Positions 25,794 to 35,532 are shown, counted from the first letter of the stretch. The stretch is DNA of 64,000 nt from Pelorhabdus rhamnosifermentans (GCF_018835585.1 NZ_JAHGVE010000001.1:496001-560000); one strand, 5' to 3'. Notes: a model not told the origin generated them from the sequence alone. Numbers and translations: made by a program.

Positions 25794-27539
25794 GTGAAGA
25801 TTGACTTACTATTGAAAAACGCCCAGTTTTTTAATGCTTATCTAAAAAAATTTGTTCATAGTGATCTGGCTATTCTGAATGGCAAGTTTTTTTATATTGG
25901 CACGGAAGAAACAAGTGAGCTAGAAGCAACAGCTACAATTGAACTTCAGGGAAAATACGTGATTCCCGGTCTGATTGATAGTCATATGCATATTGAAAGT
26001 TCCATGGCGGCGCCGCGAACCTTTACTCAGGCTTTAGTTAAAAACGGAGTAACTACGATTGTGGCTGAACCACATGAAATTGCCAATGTTTTCGGTTTGG
26101 AGGGAATTAAAGCGCTCATGGCTGCTGCCCAAGATTGTCCTGTCGATGTGCGTATTGCGATTCCTAGTTCTGTTCCTTCTACGAATTCGATGCTTGAAAC
26201 AAGTGGCAGTGAAATCAACTGTAGCGAATTGGCAGAAATGCTGCAAATGGATGGCGTGATTTGCTTGGGTGAGGTAATGAATTATGTGGATGTGTTGAAT
26301 CAGCCGGATTCGAAAAGCAATCAGTTTATTCGTTATGTTAAAGAAACTAAAGGCCATTTTCCAATTGAGGGACATTGTCCCCGACTTTTAGGTTTACCCT
26401 TAGCTCGCTTTTTATTTGCTGGTGTTACGTCCGATCATACTGAGCAGTCCTTGCAGGGAATAAAAGAACGAATTGCCAATGGCATGTTTGTAGAGATACA
26501 AGAAAAATCGTTAAAAAGGGAAATTATTGACTATCTAGTAACAAATGAACTTTATGAACATTTTGCTCTTGTGACAGATGATACGATGCCTGATGTATTG
26601 ATGAAAAGAGGGCATCTCAACTATTTGGTGAAAAAGGCTGTTGAGCTTGGGTTGAAATCGGAGTTAGCCATTTATGCTGCTACATTTACTCCGGCGCGCC
26701 GCATGGGATTAGTCGACCGTGGTAGTATTGCTCCTGGTAAAGTTGCCGATTTTGTGATTTTGGAAGATTTGCAGACCCTTGCTATTCATCAAACATTTAA
26801 AAATGGCAGAGAAGTGTTTAACAGTGAAAAGAAGCAGGCTGCAGAAGAAGTTGATGTATCTTTTCCGACCCATTTTTATCATAGTGTCCATTTGCCACTG
26901 TTAACAGCTGATTGCTTTAACATAAAAACGAATCAAAAAGATGGCAGAGTTACTTGTCGTGTACTTTATGTTAGCGAGGGTACGACATTTACGAAAGAGA
27001 AGATCGTTTCTTTGCCAGTGCGCAACTATTTGATTGATTGGGAAAATAGCTCCTATTGCCTAGCTGTTATATTAGAGCGACATGGGAAAGACGGGAATCG
27101 AGGGTATGCTTTGGTCGGCGGAGATGCGCTCAAAGCGGGGGCAGTTGCTACAACGTATGCCCATGATCATCATAATCTGTTAGTATTGGGACGGAATAAA
27201 CAGGATATGCTGTTTGCCGCTAATCAAGTGATTACCAAGCAAGGGGGCTATTATGTGGCGCACAAGGGGAAGATCATTGCAAAAACCGATTTGCCTATTG
27301 CCGGTATTTTGTCTGATCAACCGCTGGCTGTACTAAGTGCCGAAGTGAATGAGGTGAAAAATGCTTTGGCTCAGCTCGGTTATCGGCATGACAATATTAT
27401 TATGTCTATTAGTACATTGTCTTTGACAGTTAGTCCGGAATTAAAACTGACTGACAAGGGACTTGTAAATGTAAATCAACAAAGACTGGTTCCCCTTGTA
27501 ATTGGAAAAACAATGGATGCTAGTCCAAGTCTTTCTTGA
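25794..27539 (+). CDS. ade: Adenine deaminase
   Basis: Adenine deaminase (581 residues) converts adenine to hypoxanthine and ammonia with a Mn/Fe centre. GLIDSHMHIESSM carries the first metal His pair, TTIVAEPHEIANV follows, GHCPRLLG and TSDHTEQS give later ligands, and the C-terminal domain contains HDHHNLLVLG and the ALVGGDALKAGAVATTYAHD region. Length and architecture are typical. It starts with GTG after GGGAGGG. Expression is probably coupled with the upstream purine permease. Confidence 0.95.
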   Translation: MKIDLLLKNAQFFNAYLKKFVHSDLAILNGKFFYIGTEETSELEATATIELQGKYVIPGLIDSHMHIESSMAAPRTFTQALVKNGVTTIVAEPHEIANVFGLEGIKALMAAAQDCPVDVRIAIPSSVPSTNSMLETSGSEINCSELAEMLQMDGVICLGEVMNYVDVLNQPDSKSNQFIRYVKETKGHFPIEGHCPRLLGLPLARFLFAGVTSDHTEQSLQGIKERIANGMFVEIQEKSLKREIIDYLVTNELYEHFALVTDDTMPDVLMKRGHLNYLVKKAVELGLKSELAIYAATFTPARRMGLVDRGSIAPGKVADFVILEDLQTLAIHQTFKNGREVFNSEKKQAAEEVDVSFPTHFYHSVHLPLLTADCFNIKTNQKDGRVTCRVLYVSEGTTFTKEKIVSLPVRNYLIDWENSSYCLAVILERHGKDGNRGYALVGGDALKAGAVATTYAHDHHNLLVLGRNKQDMLFAANQVITKQGGYYVAHKGKIIAKTDLPIAGILSDQPLAVLSAEVNEVKNALAQLGYRHDNIIMSISTLSLTVSPELKLTDKGLVNVNQQRLVPLVIGKTMDASPSLS

Positions 27540-27568
27540 ATGGCAAAGACTTGGGCTAGCTAATTTTG
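27519..27568 (+). terminator. Terminator overlapping the end of adenine deaminase
   Basis: A 16-base stem (27519-27534 with 27545-27560, one G-T pair) spans the stop codon and is followed by TAATTTTG. Confidence 0.75.
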
Positions 27569-28020
27569 TAAAGATGGTGAGCGTTTTTTTTGATAGTGAA
27601 ATTAAATTTTTTGTGCATATGGGATATTTGATATATTAACGATATTTGTTTCGTATGGTTTGATGCAAGGCCATGGTTATTAAAGGTCTGGGATATGTAT
27701 TAGTCAGGCGAATGATCAAAAGCAAATTATTACAGAGTTGACTCGGCTTCTAAAAGAATCGGCAAATTTGATGCCTAAATTTTAAAATTGCTGACACGTC
27801 ATGGATAAAAGCGTATTCCAAGGGAATTCGTTTAAGTCCCTCGGCAGTATTGCTTATTTTCCAATAAATGAAGCTCCTATCCTGGTCATTGCGGCCAGAA
27901 TAGGAGCTTCATGTTTTATATACAAAAGGGTGGGCCAAGCGATAGTTAAGCCTCAGAATCCAATTGTTAGAAAAATACAATGCGTTATGCATGACGTTCT
28001 CTTAGGGGCAGGGCTTATTT
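27569..28020. other. Convergent intergenic region with a strong hairpin
   Basis: ATGAAGCTCCTAT (27868-27880) pairs with ATAGGAGCTTCAT (27900-27912) and CTGG/CCAG extends the stem. It probably terminates the reverse-strand HxlR transcript as well as read-through from the left. A short frame ending at a TAA near 27785 (TELTRLLKESANLMPKF) looks like the tail of a lost gene. The open frame at 27801-28028 includes the hairpin arms and has no ribosome site, so it is not called. Confidence 0.5.
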
Positions 28021-28383
28021 TTACATAGTCTTTGTTTCTGCTTGTTTTTCATTTAAGGTGATTTCATCGGCATAATTTTGTCCCCATTGGCAGAGAGTAG
28101 CTAAAATGGGTAATAACGTTTTTCCTGTGTCCGTTAGTGAATATTCAACTTTAGGCGGCACTTGGCGATAAATCAAGCGATGAACAATACCGTCATTTTC
28201 GAGTTCTCGTAATTGCTGTGTTAGCATTTTTTGGGTGACTTGCGGCAAAGCTCTTCGTAGTTCGCTGAAACGTAAGGTTTTTTCTTCTAAATGCCAAATG
28301 ATAAGTGATTTCCATTTGCCACCGATTAGAGCCAAGGTAAGTTCCATGGAACATTGATATTCTTCGTTGCGAAATTTAATCAT
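28021..28383 (-). CDS. HxlR-family transcriptional regulator
   Basis: A 120-residue winged-helix regulator. CSMELTLALIGGKWKSLIIWHL at the N terminus, RFSELRRALPQVTQKMLTQQLRELENDGIVHR in the recognition region and the VEYSLTDTGKTLLPIL wing match the family. Cys11 lies at the position used as redox or electrophile sensor in YodB/HypR-type members. It is transcribed divergently from the FMN reductase, with a perfect inverted repeat overlapping its leader. This is the classical layout of a regulator controlling itself and an adjacent flavoprotein. AGGAGG precedes the start. Confidence 0.92.
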   Translation of the reverse strand: MIKFRNEEYQCSMELTLALIGGKWKSLIIWHLEEKTLRFSELRRALPQVTQKMLTQQLRELENDGIVHRLIYRQVPPKVEYSLTDTGKTLLPILATLCQWGQNYADEITLNEKQAETKTM

Positions 28384-28396
28384 TGTTATTCCTCCT

Positions 28397-28428
28397 GTTT
28401 CATAGTATCTAAAAGGGTACTATGAAAC
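28397..28428. promoter_or_regulatory. Perfect 11-bp inverted repeat, likely HxlR operator
   Basis: GTTTCATAGTA (28397-28407) and TACTATGAAAC (28418-28428), ten bases apart, lie in the divergent intergenic region between the regulator and the reductase gene. The TACTAT core is similar to operators described for HxlR-type regulators. Confidence 0.75.
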
Positions 28429-28536
28429 CAAAAAGTGCATACTTGTCATATTATCTATTATTGTCTATTATTATAACAAAGATTATTATTTTCTGAAACA
28501 AATTTCCAGTAAAATTTTCAATAGAAAGGATGTCAG

Positions 28537-29181
28537 GTGAAAATGATGAAGGTAGTTGCTTTTAATGGTAGTCCGAATAAAGACGGTAATACTCATCAAA
28601 GTTTACAGATTGTTGGCGGAGAACTGGAAAAGCAGGGGATTGATTTTGAAATTATTCAGGTAGGAAATCAAGCTGTTCGCGGTTGCCTGGCCTGCGGAAA
28701 GTGTGCAGAAAATCAAAATGAACGCTGTGTCATTAAAAATGATCCGGTCAATGAATGGGTTCAGTGTATGAAGACGGCAGATGGGATTTTGTTTGGAGCT
28801 CCTGTTCACTTTGCGGGAATAGCCGGTACGATGAAATCTTTTTTAGATCGGGCCTTTATGGTTGCTGGCGTAAATCATTCTATGCTGCGTCACAAAGTGG
28901 GTGCTTCAGTTGTAGCTGTACGTCGGTCTGGCGGAGTAACTACTTTTGACGGGTTGAATCATTATATCAATTTTGCTGAAATGTTGCTGCCGGGATCTAA
29001 CTACTGGAATGTGGCTCACGGATTACAACCGGGCGAAGTGCAGCAAGATGGGGAAGGAAAGCAGATTTTACGCGTTTTAGGAAAAAATATGGCTTGGTTG
29101 CTTAAGGTGATTGCTGCAGGCCGGGACAAAGTAGCAGCGGTGGAACCGGAAACAAAGGAGTTTACAAATTTTATTCGGTAA
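28537..29181 (+). CDS. FMN-dependent NAD(P)H oxidoreductase (iron-sulfur-flavoprotein-like)
   Basis: A 214-residue flavodoxin-fold reductase. FNGSPNKDGNTH is the FMN phosphate loop, GCLACGKCAENQNERC has closely spaced cysteines as in iron-sulfur flavoproteins, and FGAPVHFAGIAGTMKSFLDR is the flavin-facing segment. Family members reduce quinones, azo or nitro compounds, or transfer electrons in anaerobes. The divergent HxlR regulator suggests induction by an electrophile or quinone. The start is GTG 28537; ATGs at 28543 and 28546 are alternatives. Confidence 0.85.
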   Translation: MKMMKVVAFNGSPNKDGNTHQSLQIVGGELEKQGIDFEIIQVGNQAVRGCLACGKCAENQNERCVIKNDPVNEWVQCMKTADGILFGAPVHFAGIAGTMKSFLDRAFMVAGVNHSMLRHKVGASVVAVRRSGGVTTFDGLNHYINFAEMLLPGSNYWNVAHGLQPGEVQQDGEGKQILRVLGKNMAWLLKVIAAGRDKVAAVEPETKEFTNFIR

Positions 29182-29202
29182 ACTTTATTGGTGTAAATGT
29201 AA

Positions 29203-29250
29203 AAAAAAGCTACAGGAATACTTCTGTTGAAGTATTCCTGTAGCTTTTTT
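29203..29250 (+). terminator. Strong intrinsic terminator after the reductase
   Basis: A 22-base perfect stem (29203-29224 with 29229-29250) has a 4-base loop and ends in TTTTTT. Confidence 0.95.
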
Positions 29251-29570
29251 GCGGTTCTTAGCAAAATGCTAAGAATGACCTTTTATACTGGTATTTCCCG
29301 CCTAAATATATTTTCTCTGGTGGAAAAAGGAATAAAGATCTAAGGCGGATAAGGACTTCAGAAATTCATGAAGGAAAATGGGTTTGGACGCGTTATTACC
29401 TGACATTTGTGCAGTGATAATGTGGTTTATTTATAGTAGGAGTCTAGTCCTGTTTTTTGATGGAGCAGCGATGGGGAAGTGGGCGATATGCTATATAGAG
29501 AGCCTTTCTCATTAGTCATAAAGTTCATTGCATGGAGTAATTACGACTAAATTCGACACTTTTTTTATTA
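29251..29570. other. Intergenic region before the secretion cassette
   Basis: A second small hairpin, TTCTTAGC/GCTAAGAA (29255-29275), follows the terminator. No gene or recognised riboswitch is visible in the remaining roughly 300 bases, which form a long upstream region for the cassette. Confidence 0.4.
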
Positions 29571-29585
29571 TAATTGGTGTATAAT
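29571..29585 (+). promoter_or_regulatory. Promoter box of the ABC/HlyD operon (copy 1 of a shared element)
   Basis: TAATTGGTGTATAAT ends in a consensus -10 box (29580-29585). The same 15 bases occur upstream of the Gly/Ser-rich protein gene at 35417-35431. ACACTTT precedes both copies, by 15 and 13 bases respectively. No good -35 is present. Confidence 0.65.
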
Positions 29586-29668
29586 TATAATGCTAGACTT
29601 AACATGGGGACATTATGGTAAATGACATTCATGACATATTAATAAGTTAAAAGTAGAAAGGAATAACA

Positions 29669-31822
29669 ATGGAAGCCCCAAAAAATGTGGAATTTAATCA
29701 TTCAAGCCAGGATAGAGTTATTCTAACTTGTTTAACCGTCGTGGCTAATGGCATGGGCATTACAATTGATGAAGAAATTTTAACAAGAAAATATCAATTT
29801 GATGAGAAGTTATCCGATATAACGGTTATAAGAAAGACAGCAGAAAAAATTCGACTCAAGACCAAAATGATAAAACCGGATAAAAAAAAGCTTTCTCAAA
29901 TAGCGGTACCCGCTATGGCTATTACTAAAAGTGGCGGTTATGTAGTAATTGAACAAATAAATGAACAAAAAGCTTTAATATTCAATCCAGAGTATGGCCG
30001 GTCATTTGTACTGGAGTTAGACAAATTTATAGCAGACTGGTCCGGTCAAGTTATCCTTTTTCAGCGTTCGTTTAGCTTAAAAGATCTTAGCAGACAGTTT
30101 AATCTAACTTGGTTTATACCGGTGATTATCCGATATAAACAGTATTTTTTTGAGATTCTTGGGGCTGCTTTCTTTTTTCAGTTATTTGGTTTGGTAGTTC
30201 CCTTATGTACCCAGGTCATTATTGATAAGGTAATTGTAAATCCGGGTACCACAACCTTAAGTGTGTTAGGAATAGGTATGATATTTGTTGTAGTTTTTAG
30301 AACAGGAATGAATCTTATTCGAACCTATTTATTTACACACACGACAAATAAAATTGATGTAATTTTAGGAACTAGGCTGTTTAGGCATTTGATGTATTTG
30401 CCAATCCGTTTTTTCGAAACAAGGCGGGTTGGGGATACTCTGATGCGAGTGGCTGCGCTAAATAATATCCGAGAATTTTTAACTGGCACAGCCATGACAG
30501 TATTGGTAGACTTGGTGTTTTCAGTAGTGTTTTATGCGGTCATGTTTTATTACAGTACCGCCTTGACATTCGTTGCTATTCTTGCTATACCCTTTCAGAT
30601 TATGATCAATATAGTAGGAACGCCAGTTTATCAGCAAAAGCTAAAAGATTCTTGGGATGCCAATGCCGAGAATAATGCCTTTGTTGTAGAAGCAATTACC
30701 GGTATTCATACAATTAAATCCTTAGCAGTGGAACCACAGTTTAATTTTCGTTGGGAGAGGTTATTGGCGCGAAGTGTTACAACAAATTTGGACAAGGCTC
30801 AGCTTAGTGTCATATTAAGTAATGCCGGAAACTTTACGCAAAAACTGTTTACCTATTTAATTATTTGGTATGGCGGACTCATGGTAATAGACGGGAAAGT
30901 AACGCTTGGACAATTTATTGCCTTTCAAATGTTGTCCAATCAGGCCGGTGCACCGCTTTTGCGTCTGATTGGTATGTGGCAGTCTTTTCAGCAAACTAAG
31001 CTGGCGATGACTAGAATTGGAGACGTTTTAAATGCGGTACCTGAGCCGGTATATTTGCCTGATGCGATCACAATGCCGGAAATAAAAGGCGAAATTAGAA
31101 TGGAAGATGTTAACTTCCGATACGATATAGACGGCAATCAGGTTTTACAGCAAGTTAATCTAACTATTTCTCCAGGAATGAAGGTAGGAATTGTTGGCAG
31201 ATCAGGCTCAGGTAAAAGTACATTATCGAAAATAATCCAAAGACTATATTTACCAGAATCAGGCCGTATCTATATTGATGGCATTGATATAGCTAAAACC
31301 GACCCGGCCTGGTTAAGACGGCAGATGGGGGTAGTGCTGCAAGAAAACTATTTGTTTAACGGCAGCATAAGGGAAAATATCGCTTTTGCTTGTCAAGGTG
31401 TAAGGTTGGAAAAGGTAATGAAAGCTGCTAAACTTGCCGGGGCCCATGATTTTATTGTCGAACTTCCGGAAGGGTATGATACCATGGTGGGTGAACGCGG
31501 TACTAGCTTGTCGGGTGGACAGTGCCAGCGAATTGCCATTGCACGTGCGCTGCTTTCTGATCCTAAAATTATTATCTTTGATGAGGCGACGAGTGCACTG
31601 GATTACCAGTCCGAGAATATTATCATGGAAAACATCGGGCAGATCGCGGTTGGACACACGATGTTTATCATTGCCCACCGTTTAGCCAATGTCGTTAACT
31701 GCGATTTGATTATTGTTATGGACAGCGGCAAAATTGTAGAGCAAGGGACACATAGGGAGCTTATGAGCCGAAAAGGTGTTTATTATAATCTCTATAATCA
31801 GCAAGGAGCTTGCCATGTTTAA
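29669..31822 (+). CDS. Type I secretion ABC transporter with inactive C39-like domain (HlyB type), first copy
   Basis: A 717-residue exporter half-transporter. Residues 1-135 form a C39-peptidase-like domain in which the catalytic Cys position is not Cys (QDRVILTCLTVVA) and the usual His and Asp positions read GGYVVIEQ and FNPE, so it is a docking domain as in HlyB rather than a protease. Six membrane helices follow (about 155-435). The nucleotide-binding domain has Walker A GRSGSGKST, Q-loop VVLQENYLFNG, signature SLSGGQ, Walker B IIIFDEATSALD and the HRL switch. It would export a protein without removing a leader. The membrane fusion gene overlaps its stop codon by eight bases. Confidence 0.92.
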   Translation: MEAPKNVEFNHSSQDRVILTCLTVVANGMGITIDEEILTRKYQFDEKLSDITVIRKTAEKIRLKTKMIKPDKKKLSQIAVPAMAITKSGGYVVIEQINEQKALIFNPEYGRSFVLELDKFIADWSGQVILFQRSFSLKDLSRQFNLTWFIPVIIRYKQYFFEILGAAFFFQLFGLVVPLCTQVIIDKVIVNPGTTTLSVLGIGMIFVVVFRTGMNLIRTYLFTHTTNKIDVILGTRLFRHLMYLPIRFFETRRVGDTLMRVAALNNIREFLTGTAMTVLVDLVFSVVFYAVMFYYSTALTFVAILAIPFQIMINIVGTPVYQQKLKDSWDANAENNAFVVEAITGIHTIKSLAVEPQFNFRWERLLARSVTTNLDKAQLSVILSNAGNFTQKLFTYLIIWYGGLMVIDGKVTLGQFIAFQMLSNQAGAPLLRLIGMWQSFQQTKLAMTRIGDVLNAVPEPVYLPDAITMPEIKGEIRMEDVNFRYDIDGNQVLQQVNLTISPGMKVGIVGRSGSGKSTLSKIIQRLYLPESGRIYIDGIDIAKTDPAWLRRQMGVVLQENYLFNGSIRENIAFACQGVRLEKVMKAAKLAGAHDFIVELPEGYDTMVGERGTSLSGGQCQRIAIARALLSDPKIIIFDEATSALDYQSENIIMENIGQIAVGHTMFIIAHRLANVVNCDLIIVMDSGKIVEQGTHRELMSRKGVYYNLYNQQGACHV

Positions 31823-33221
31823 GAAAATAGTTATATACATAAGAAATAGTCGTTTTGTAGAAATAAGTAAAGAGTTTTACGAAAAGGCAAAAATTAAAAA
31901 TATCGAGAGGTATCAAAAGAAAGAAGCCGAATTTTTACCGGCATCCTTGGAAATTATTGAATCTCCGCCAGCATATGGCAGTCGCACTGTATTGTGGTCA
32001 TTTTTTAGTTTGGCAATCATCGCATTATTATGGGTAACTTTTGGCAGTGTAGATGAAGTAACAGTAGCCTCGGGGAAAATCATTCCAAATGGATATGTAA
32101 GAGTGCTTCAAGCCGAAGACAAGGGCGTTATTAAAGAAATATATGTTACTGATGGAAAAAAGGTAAAAAAAGGGGATTTGTTGCTGGCGTTTGATCCGAC
32201 AGTTTCTGAAGCTGATTTGGCAATAATGAAAAAGAAGGTGGCGTACGCCAGTCTTGAAGTTGAACGGTTGACATCTGAAAAAGAAAACAGGCCATTTAAT
32301 CCACAAAATATACCGGATGCCGATGAAGTTGACATAAAAAATCAATTCAATCTTTATAATAGCCGTTGGCTTGAGTACAATGCAAAAATGAACGAAGCTA
32401 TCCAAGGGGTACAGCAAAGTAAGACAGATTTGAAAAAAACTCTTACTGAGGAAGAAAAACAGAAAGAGTTGTTCCAAATTGCCAAAGATAAAGAAGGCCA
32501 ATTGCAATATTTACTAGATCAAAATGCCATATCAAAATTCAATTTGTTAGATCAGCAGGCCAAACGGCTTGAATTACAAAAAGATATGGAAGAACAAGGA
32601 GCGGCAATAGAAGCACAGCAAGCGTTGCTTGCTAAAAGTCAGGCCGCGATGAATAGAACTATAGCGGAACGAGCTACGGATATAGACACAAACCTGACCG
32701 CTGCAACAAAGAATTTGGCGGACTGCTCTGAACAGCTAAAAAAGTCGGAAGAAAAGTATGGTCTATCAAAAATTATTGCACCCGATGATGGGTATGTAAG
32801 TAATTTATCAGTACATACCATTGGTGGAGTTGTAACACCGGCTCAAACAATCATGGAAATCGTTCCTGAACATGCTACGTTAGAAGCAGAAGTATGGGTT
32901 TCTAATAAGGATATCGGCTTTATACGGATCGGGCAGCCCGTTGAACTCAAGATTGAAACCTTCAATTTTCAAAAATACGGGACTGTTCCTGCTATGGTTA
33001 CCACTATTAGTCCAAATGCTGTAGATGACAGCGAAAAGGGCCGGGTATTTAAAGTGCTGCTGCAAGTAAATAAGGAAAATGTTGAAGTAAATGGCCGTGA
33101 ACTGCGCTTAGGTAGCGGCATGACAGTAAGTGCCGAAATCAAAACAAGGGGAAAGAAAATTTATGAATATTTCCTGGAACCATTTAAAAAATATATTAGT
33201 CAATCATTGAGAGAGAGATAA
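31815..33221 (+). CDS. Membrane fusion protein of the type I secretion system (HlyD type)
   Basis: A 468-residue HlyD-family adaptor. A short cytoplasmic N terminus precedes one membrane helix (about 58-76), the first half of a lipoyl domain (VLQAEDKGVIKEIYVTDGKK, VKKGDLLLAFDP), a long coiled coil (about 140-310), the second lipoyl half and the beta-barrel region EAEVWVSNKDIGFIRIGQPV. The adaptor bridges the ABC protein to an outer-membrane channel. An alternative upstream start lies in the transporter gene; AAGGAG before ATG 31815 decides the start. It sits between two ABC genes, which is unusual, and no TolC-like gene is in the window. Confidence 0.92.
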   Translation: MFKKIVIYIRNSRFVEISKEFYEKAKIKNIERYQKKEAEFLPASLEIIESPPAYGSRTVLWSFFSLAIIALLWVTFGSVDEVTVASGKIIPNGYVRVLQAEDKGVIKEIYVTDGKKVKKGDLLLAFDPTVSEADLAIMKKKVAYASLEVERLTSEKENRPFNPQNIPDADEVDIKNQFNLYNSRWLEYNAKMNEAIQGVQQSKTDLKKTLTEEEKQKELFQIAKDKEGQLQYLLDQNAISKFNLLDQQAKRLELQKDMEEQGAAIEAQQALLAKSQAAMNRTIAERATDIDTNLTAATKNLADCSEQLKKSEEKYGLSKIIAPDDGYVSNLSVHTIGGVVTPAQTIMEIVPEHATLEAEVWVSNKDIGFIRIGQPVELKIETFNFQKYGTVPAMVTTISPNAVDDSEKGRVFKVLLQVNKENVEVNGRELRLGSGMTVSAEIKTRGKKIYEYFLEPFKKYISQSLRER

Positions 33222-33224
33222 TAT

Positions 33225-35399
33225 ATGGCTGGAAAAATTATTCAAGAAAAAGAGGAACAGAAAACAGGGACATTTATTGATTCGGCACTGCATTGTTTGA
33301 TATTTGTCTCAGAATTTATCGGCGTATCAGCTGACGAAAGGCAAATTAGGCGCGCTAATATTATCGGAAACTCTGGTATGGATATGGCAACGCTGATCCG
33401 AGCTGCACAACAATTGGGTCTGAAAGCTCGGTTTGTAGATTACAATCGAAAAAAAGAAAAAGCAATATTTCCGCTGCCGGCAATTATCGTTTTAAAAAAC
33501 GATTGCTATGTAATTATGCTAAAGCGGGATAGTGAAAAGACCATCTTATATGACCCTTACCAAAAGAAACCCGTAGCTATTTCTAATGAAACTTTGTTGG
33601 AACAGTGGAGTGGAAAAACAGTTCTTATCGCTAAACGTTCCAAGTTAATCGATAAGGAAGAAAAAAGGTTCGGCCTATCATGGTTTACGCCTGTAATTAT
33701 GCGTTATAAAAGTGCCTTTGGAAAAGTGCTGCTATTTTCGCTCATTATACAGGCACTGGGACTGCTTAGCCCATTGTTTACGCAGGTAATTATTAATAAG
33801 GTACTAGTACACCATAGTGTTAGTACTTTAAATATACTTGTCGCAGGCATGATTGGCATTTGCATCTATGAAGCATGGTTTAATGGGTTAAGAAGCTACA
33901 TGTTTAATCATCATATTAGCAAAGTGGATGTAATGCTTAGTGCCCGACTATTTAAACATGTTATGGCTTTGCCGATAAGTTTTTTTGAGAAATATCGGAT
34001 AGGTGATATTGTTTCTCGACTAAGGGAACTGGATAAAATACGCGGCTTCATTGTGGGATCAGCTTTTACGACCATTCTTGATAGCATTTTTGCTTTGGTA
34101 TATCTGGTGATCATGTTGTTCTACAGTGGCTCTCTTACCTTGATTACGATCGTCACTCTGGGCTGTTATGTCTTGCTTAATCTAGTGCTGACACCCTTGT
34201 TTCGCAGAAGTCTGAGCAAAAAATTTAGGCTGGGTACAGAGAATCAATCATTTATGATCGAGACTATTACTGGTATACAAACAGTAAAAACGATGGCAGC
34301 AGAACATCATTTCATTAAAACCTGGGATGAAATGTTATCTCGGTACGTAAAGTCAGTGTTTATGACTGCAAATATTGATAATATCGGCAATAATGCCGCT
34401 GCAATGATTCAGCAACTATCCATGATTTGTATTCTCTGGGTAGGTGTCAATCAAGTGATGGATAATCAATTAACTGTAGGTGAATTAATTGCCTTCCAAA
34501 TGTATGCGAACTTTGTGGTTTCTCCGGTATTACGTTTGATCACCCTTTGGCAGAACCTTCAAGAGACCAAGGAAGCCATTGATCGGTTAGGCGATATTGT
34601 GAATGAACAGCCAGAGCCCATATTTAATCCTGATCGCACCACTCTATCGGCGATTCGTGGAGAAGTTACCCTCGATAGAGTTACTTTCCGGTATCGGGAA
34701 AAAACCAGGGAGATACTACGAAAAATCAATCTAAAAATAGAGGCGGGTGCCCGTATTGGGATAGTAGGCGCATCCGGTTCAGGCAAAAGCACCCTTGCCA
34801 AAATAATTCAGCGACTTTATGTGCCTGAAGCAGGTAGAGTGCTCATTGATGGGGTTGATTTGGCGCAAGTAGAACCAGCTTGGCTTAGACGGCAAGTAGG
34901 CGTCGTACTTCAGGAAAATTATCTATTTAATGGAACGATACGAGATAATATTGCGATAGCCAAACCGGAAGCTAGTATGGAGGAAATTCTTAAAGTAGCT
35001 TGTATTGCCGGAGTGGATCAGTTTGTCGTGGAATTACCGAATGGATACCATACCCTTGTCGGCGAACGGGGAACCTCATTATCCGGGGGGCAGAAACAGC
35101 GGATAGCCATTGCTCGGTCCATCCTGACAGATCCTAGGATACTTATTTTTGATGAGGCAACCAGTGCTTTGGACTACGAGTCAGAAAACATTATAAAAAA
35201 TAATCTTGGACAAATAGCAGCAGGACGAACCATGATTATGATTGCCCATCGACTGTCAACCATACAAGACTGTGATAACATTGTTGTAATGAATGATGGT
35301 AGAATAGTTGAGCAGGGAACTCATGAGGAACTATTGGCCCAGCAGGGGGAATATTATCAGCTATATATGCTTCAGGAAAGGGTTGGCAAAGCGATATGA
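33225..35399 (+). CDS. Type I secretion ABC transporter with inactive C39-like domain, second copy
   Basis: A 724-residue paralogue of the first ABC protein with the same plan. A C39-like domain (residues 1-145) lacks the protease residues: DSALHCLIFVSEF at the Cys region and DCYVIMLKRD where the catalytic His would be. Six membrane helices follow, then a nucleotide-binding domain with GASGSGKST, SLSGGQ, ILIFDEATSALD and HRLS. It starts three bases after the HlyD stop. The two ABC proteins differ throughout the membrane region, so they may form a heterodimer or two homodimers sharing one adaptor. Confidence 0.92.
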   Translation: MAGKIIQEKEEQKTGTFIDSALHCLIFVSEFIGVSADERQIRRANIIGNSGMDMATLIRAAQQLGLKARFVDYNRKKEKAIFPLPAIIVLKNDCYVIMLKRDSEKTILYDPYQKKPVAISNETLLEQWSGKTVLIAKRSKLIDKEEKRFGLSWFTPVIMRYKSAFGKVLLFSLIIQALGLLSPLFTQVIINKVLVHHSVSTLNILVAGMIGICIYEAWFNGLRSYMFNHHISKVDVMLSARLFKHVMALPISFFEKYRIGDIVSRLRELDKIRGFIVGSAFTTILDSIFALVYLVIMLFYSGSLTLITIVTLGCYVLLNLVLTPLFRRSLSKKFRLGTENQSFMIETITGIQTVKTMAAEHHFIKTWDEMLSRYVKSVFMTANIDNIGNNAAAMIQQLSMICILWVGVNQVMDNQLTVGELIAFQMYANFVVSPVLRLITLWQNLQETKEAIDRLGDIVNEQPEPIFNPDRTTLSAIRGEVTLDRVTFRYREKTREILRKINLKIEAGARIGIVGASGSGKSTLAKIIQRLYVPEAGRVLIDGVDLAQVEPAWLRRQVGVVLQENYLFNGTIRDNIAIAKPEASMEEILKVACIAGVDQFVVELPNGYHTLVGERGTSLSGGQKQRIAIARSILTDPRILIFDEATSALDYESENIIKNNLGQIAAGRTMIMIAHRLSTIQDCDNIVVMNDGRIVEQGTHEELLAQQGEYYQLYMLQERVGKAI

Positions 35400-35416
35400 T
35401 GATACACTTTGATTGC

Positions 35417-35431
35417 TAATTGGTGTATAAT
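35417..35431 (+). promoter_or_regulatory. Promoter box of the Gly/Ser-rich protein gene (copy 2 of the shared element)
   Basis: TAATTGGTGTATAAT is identical to 29571-29585. It lies 18 bases after the second ABC stop, giving the small gene its own promoter. Confidence 0.65.
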
Positions 35432-35532
35432 AAATAAGTGTAATATTGCCAACATAAAGATGGAGCGGCTAAATCTAGTCATATATTTTGAATATGATGT
35501 TATATGTATCTAAAGTCAAAGGAGGCATAAAG

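Noticed and set aside
27801-28028. Open frame of 75 codons between ade and the HxlR gene
   Set aside because: It runs through both arms of a hairpin, has no ribosome site and no family resemblance.
29251-29570. Possible cyclic-di-GMP or other riboswitch in the long leader of the secretion cassette
   Set aside because: No conserved aptamer core could be recognised by eye; only a small hairpin is present. A covariance-model search would decide.
29669-35399. Bacteriocin maturation and export system with C39 peptidases
   Set aside because: Both C39-like domains lack the catalytic Cys and His, and the adjacent candidate substrate has no double-glycine leader.
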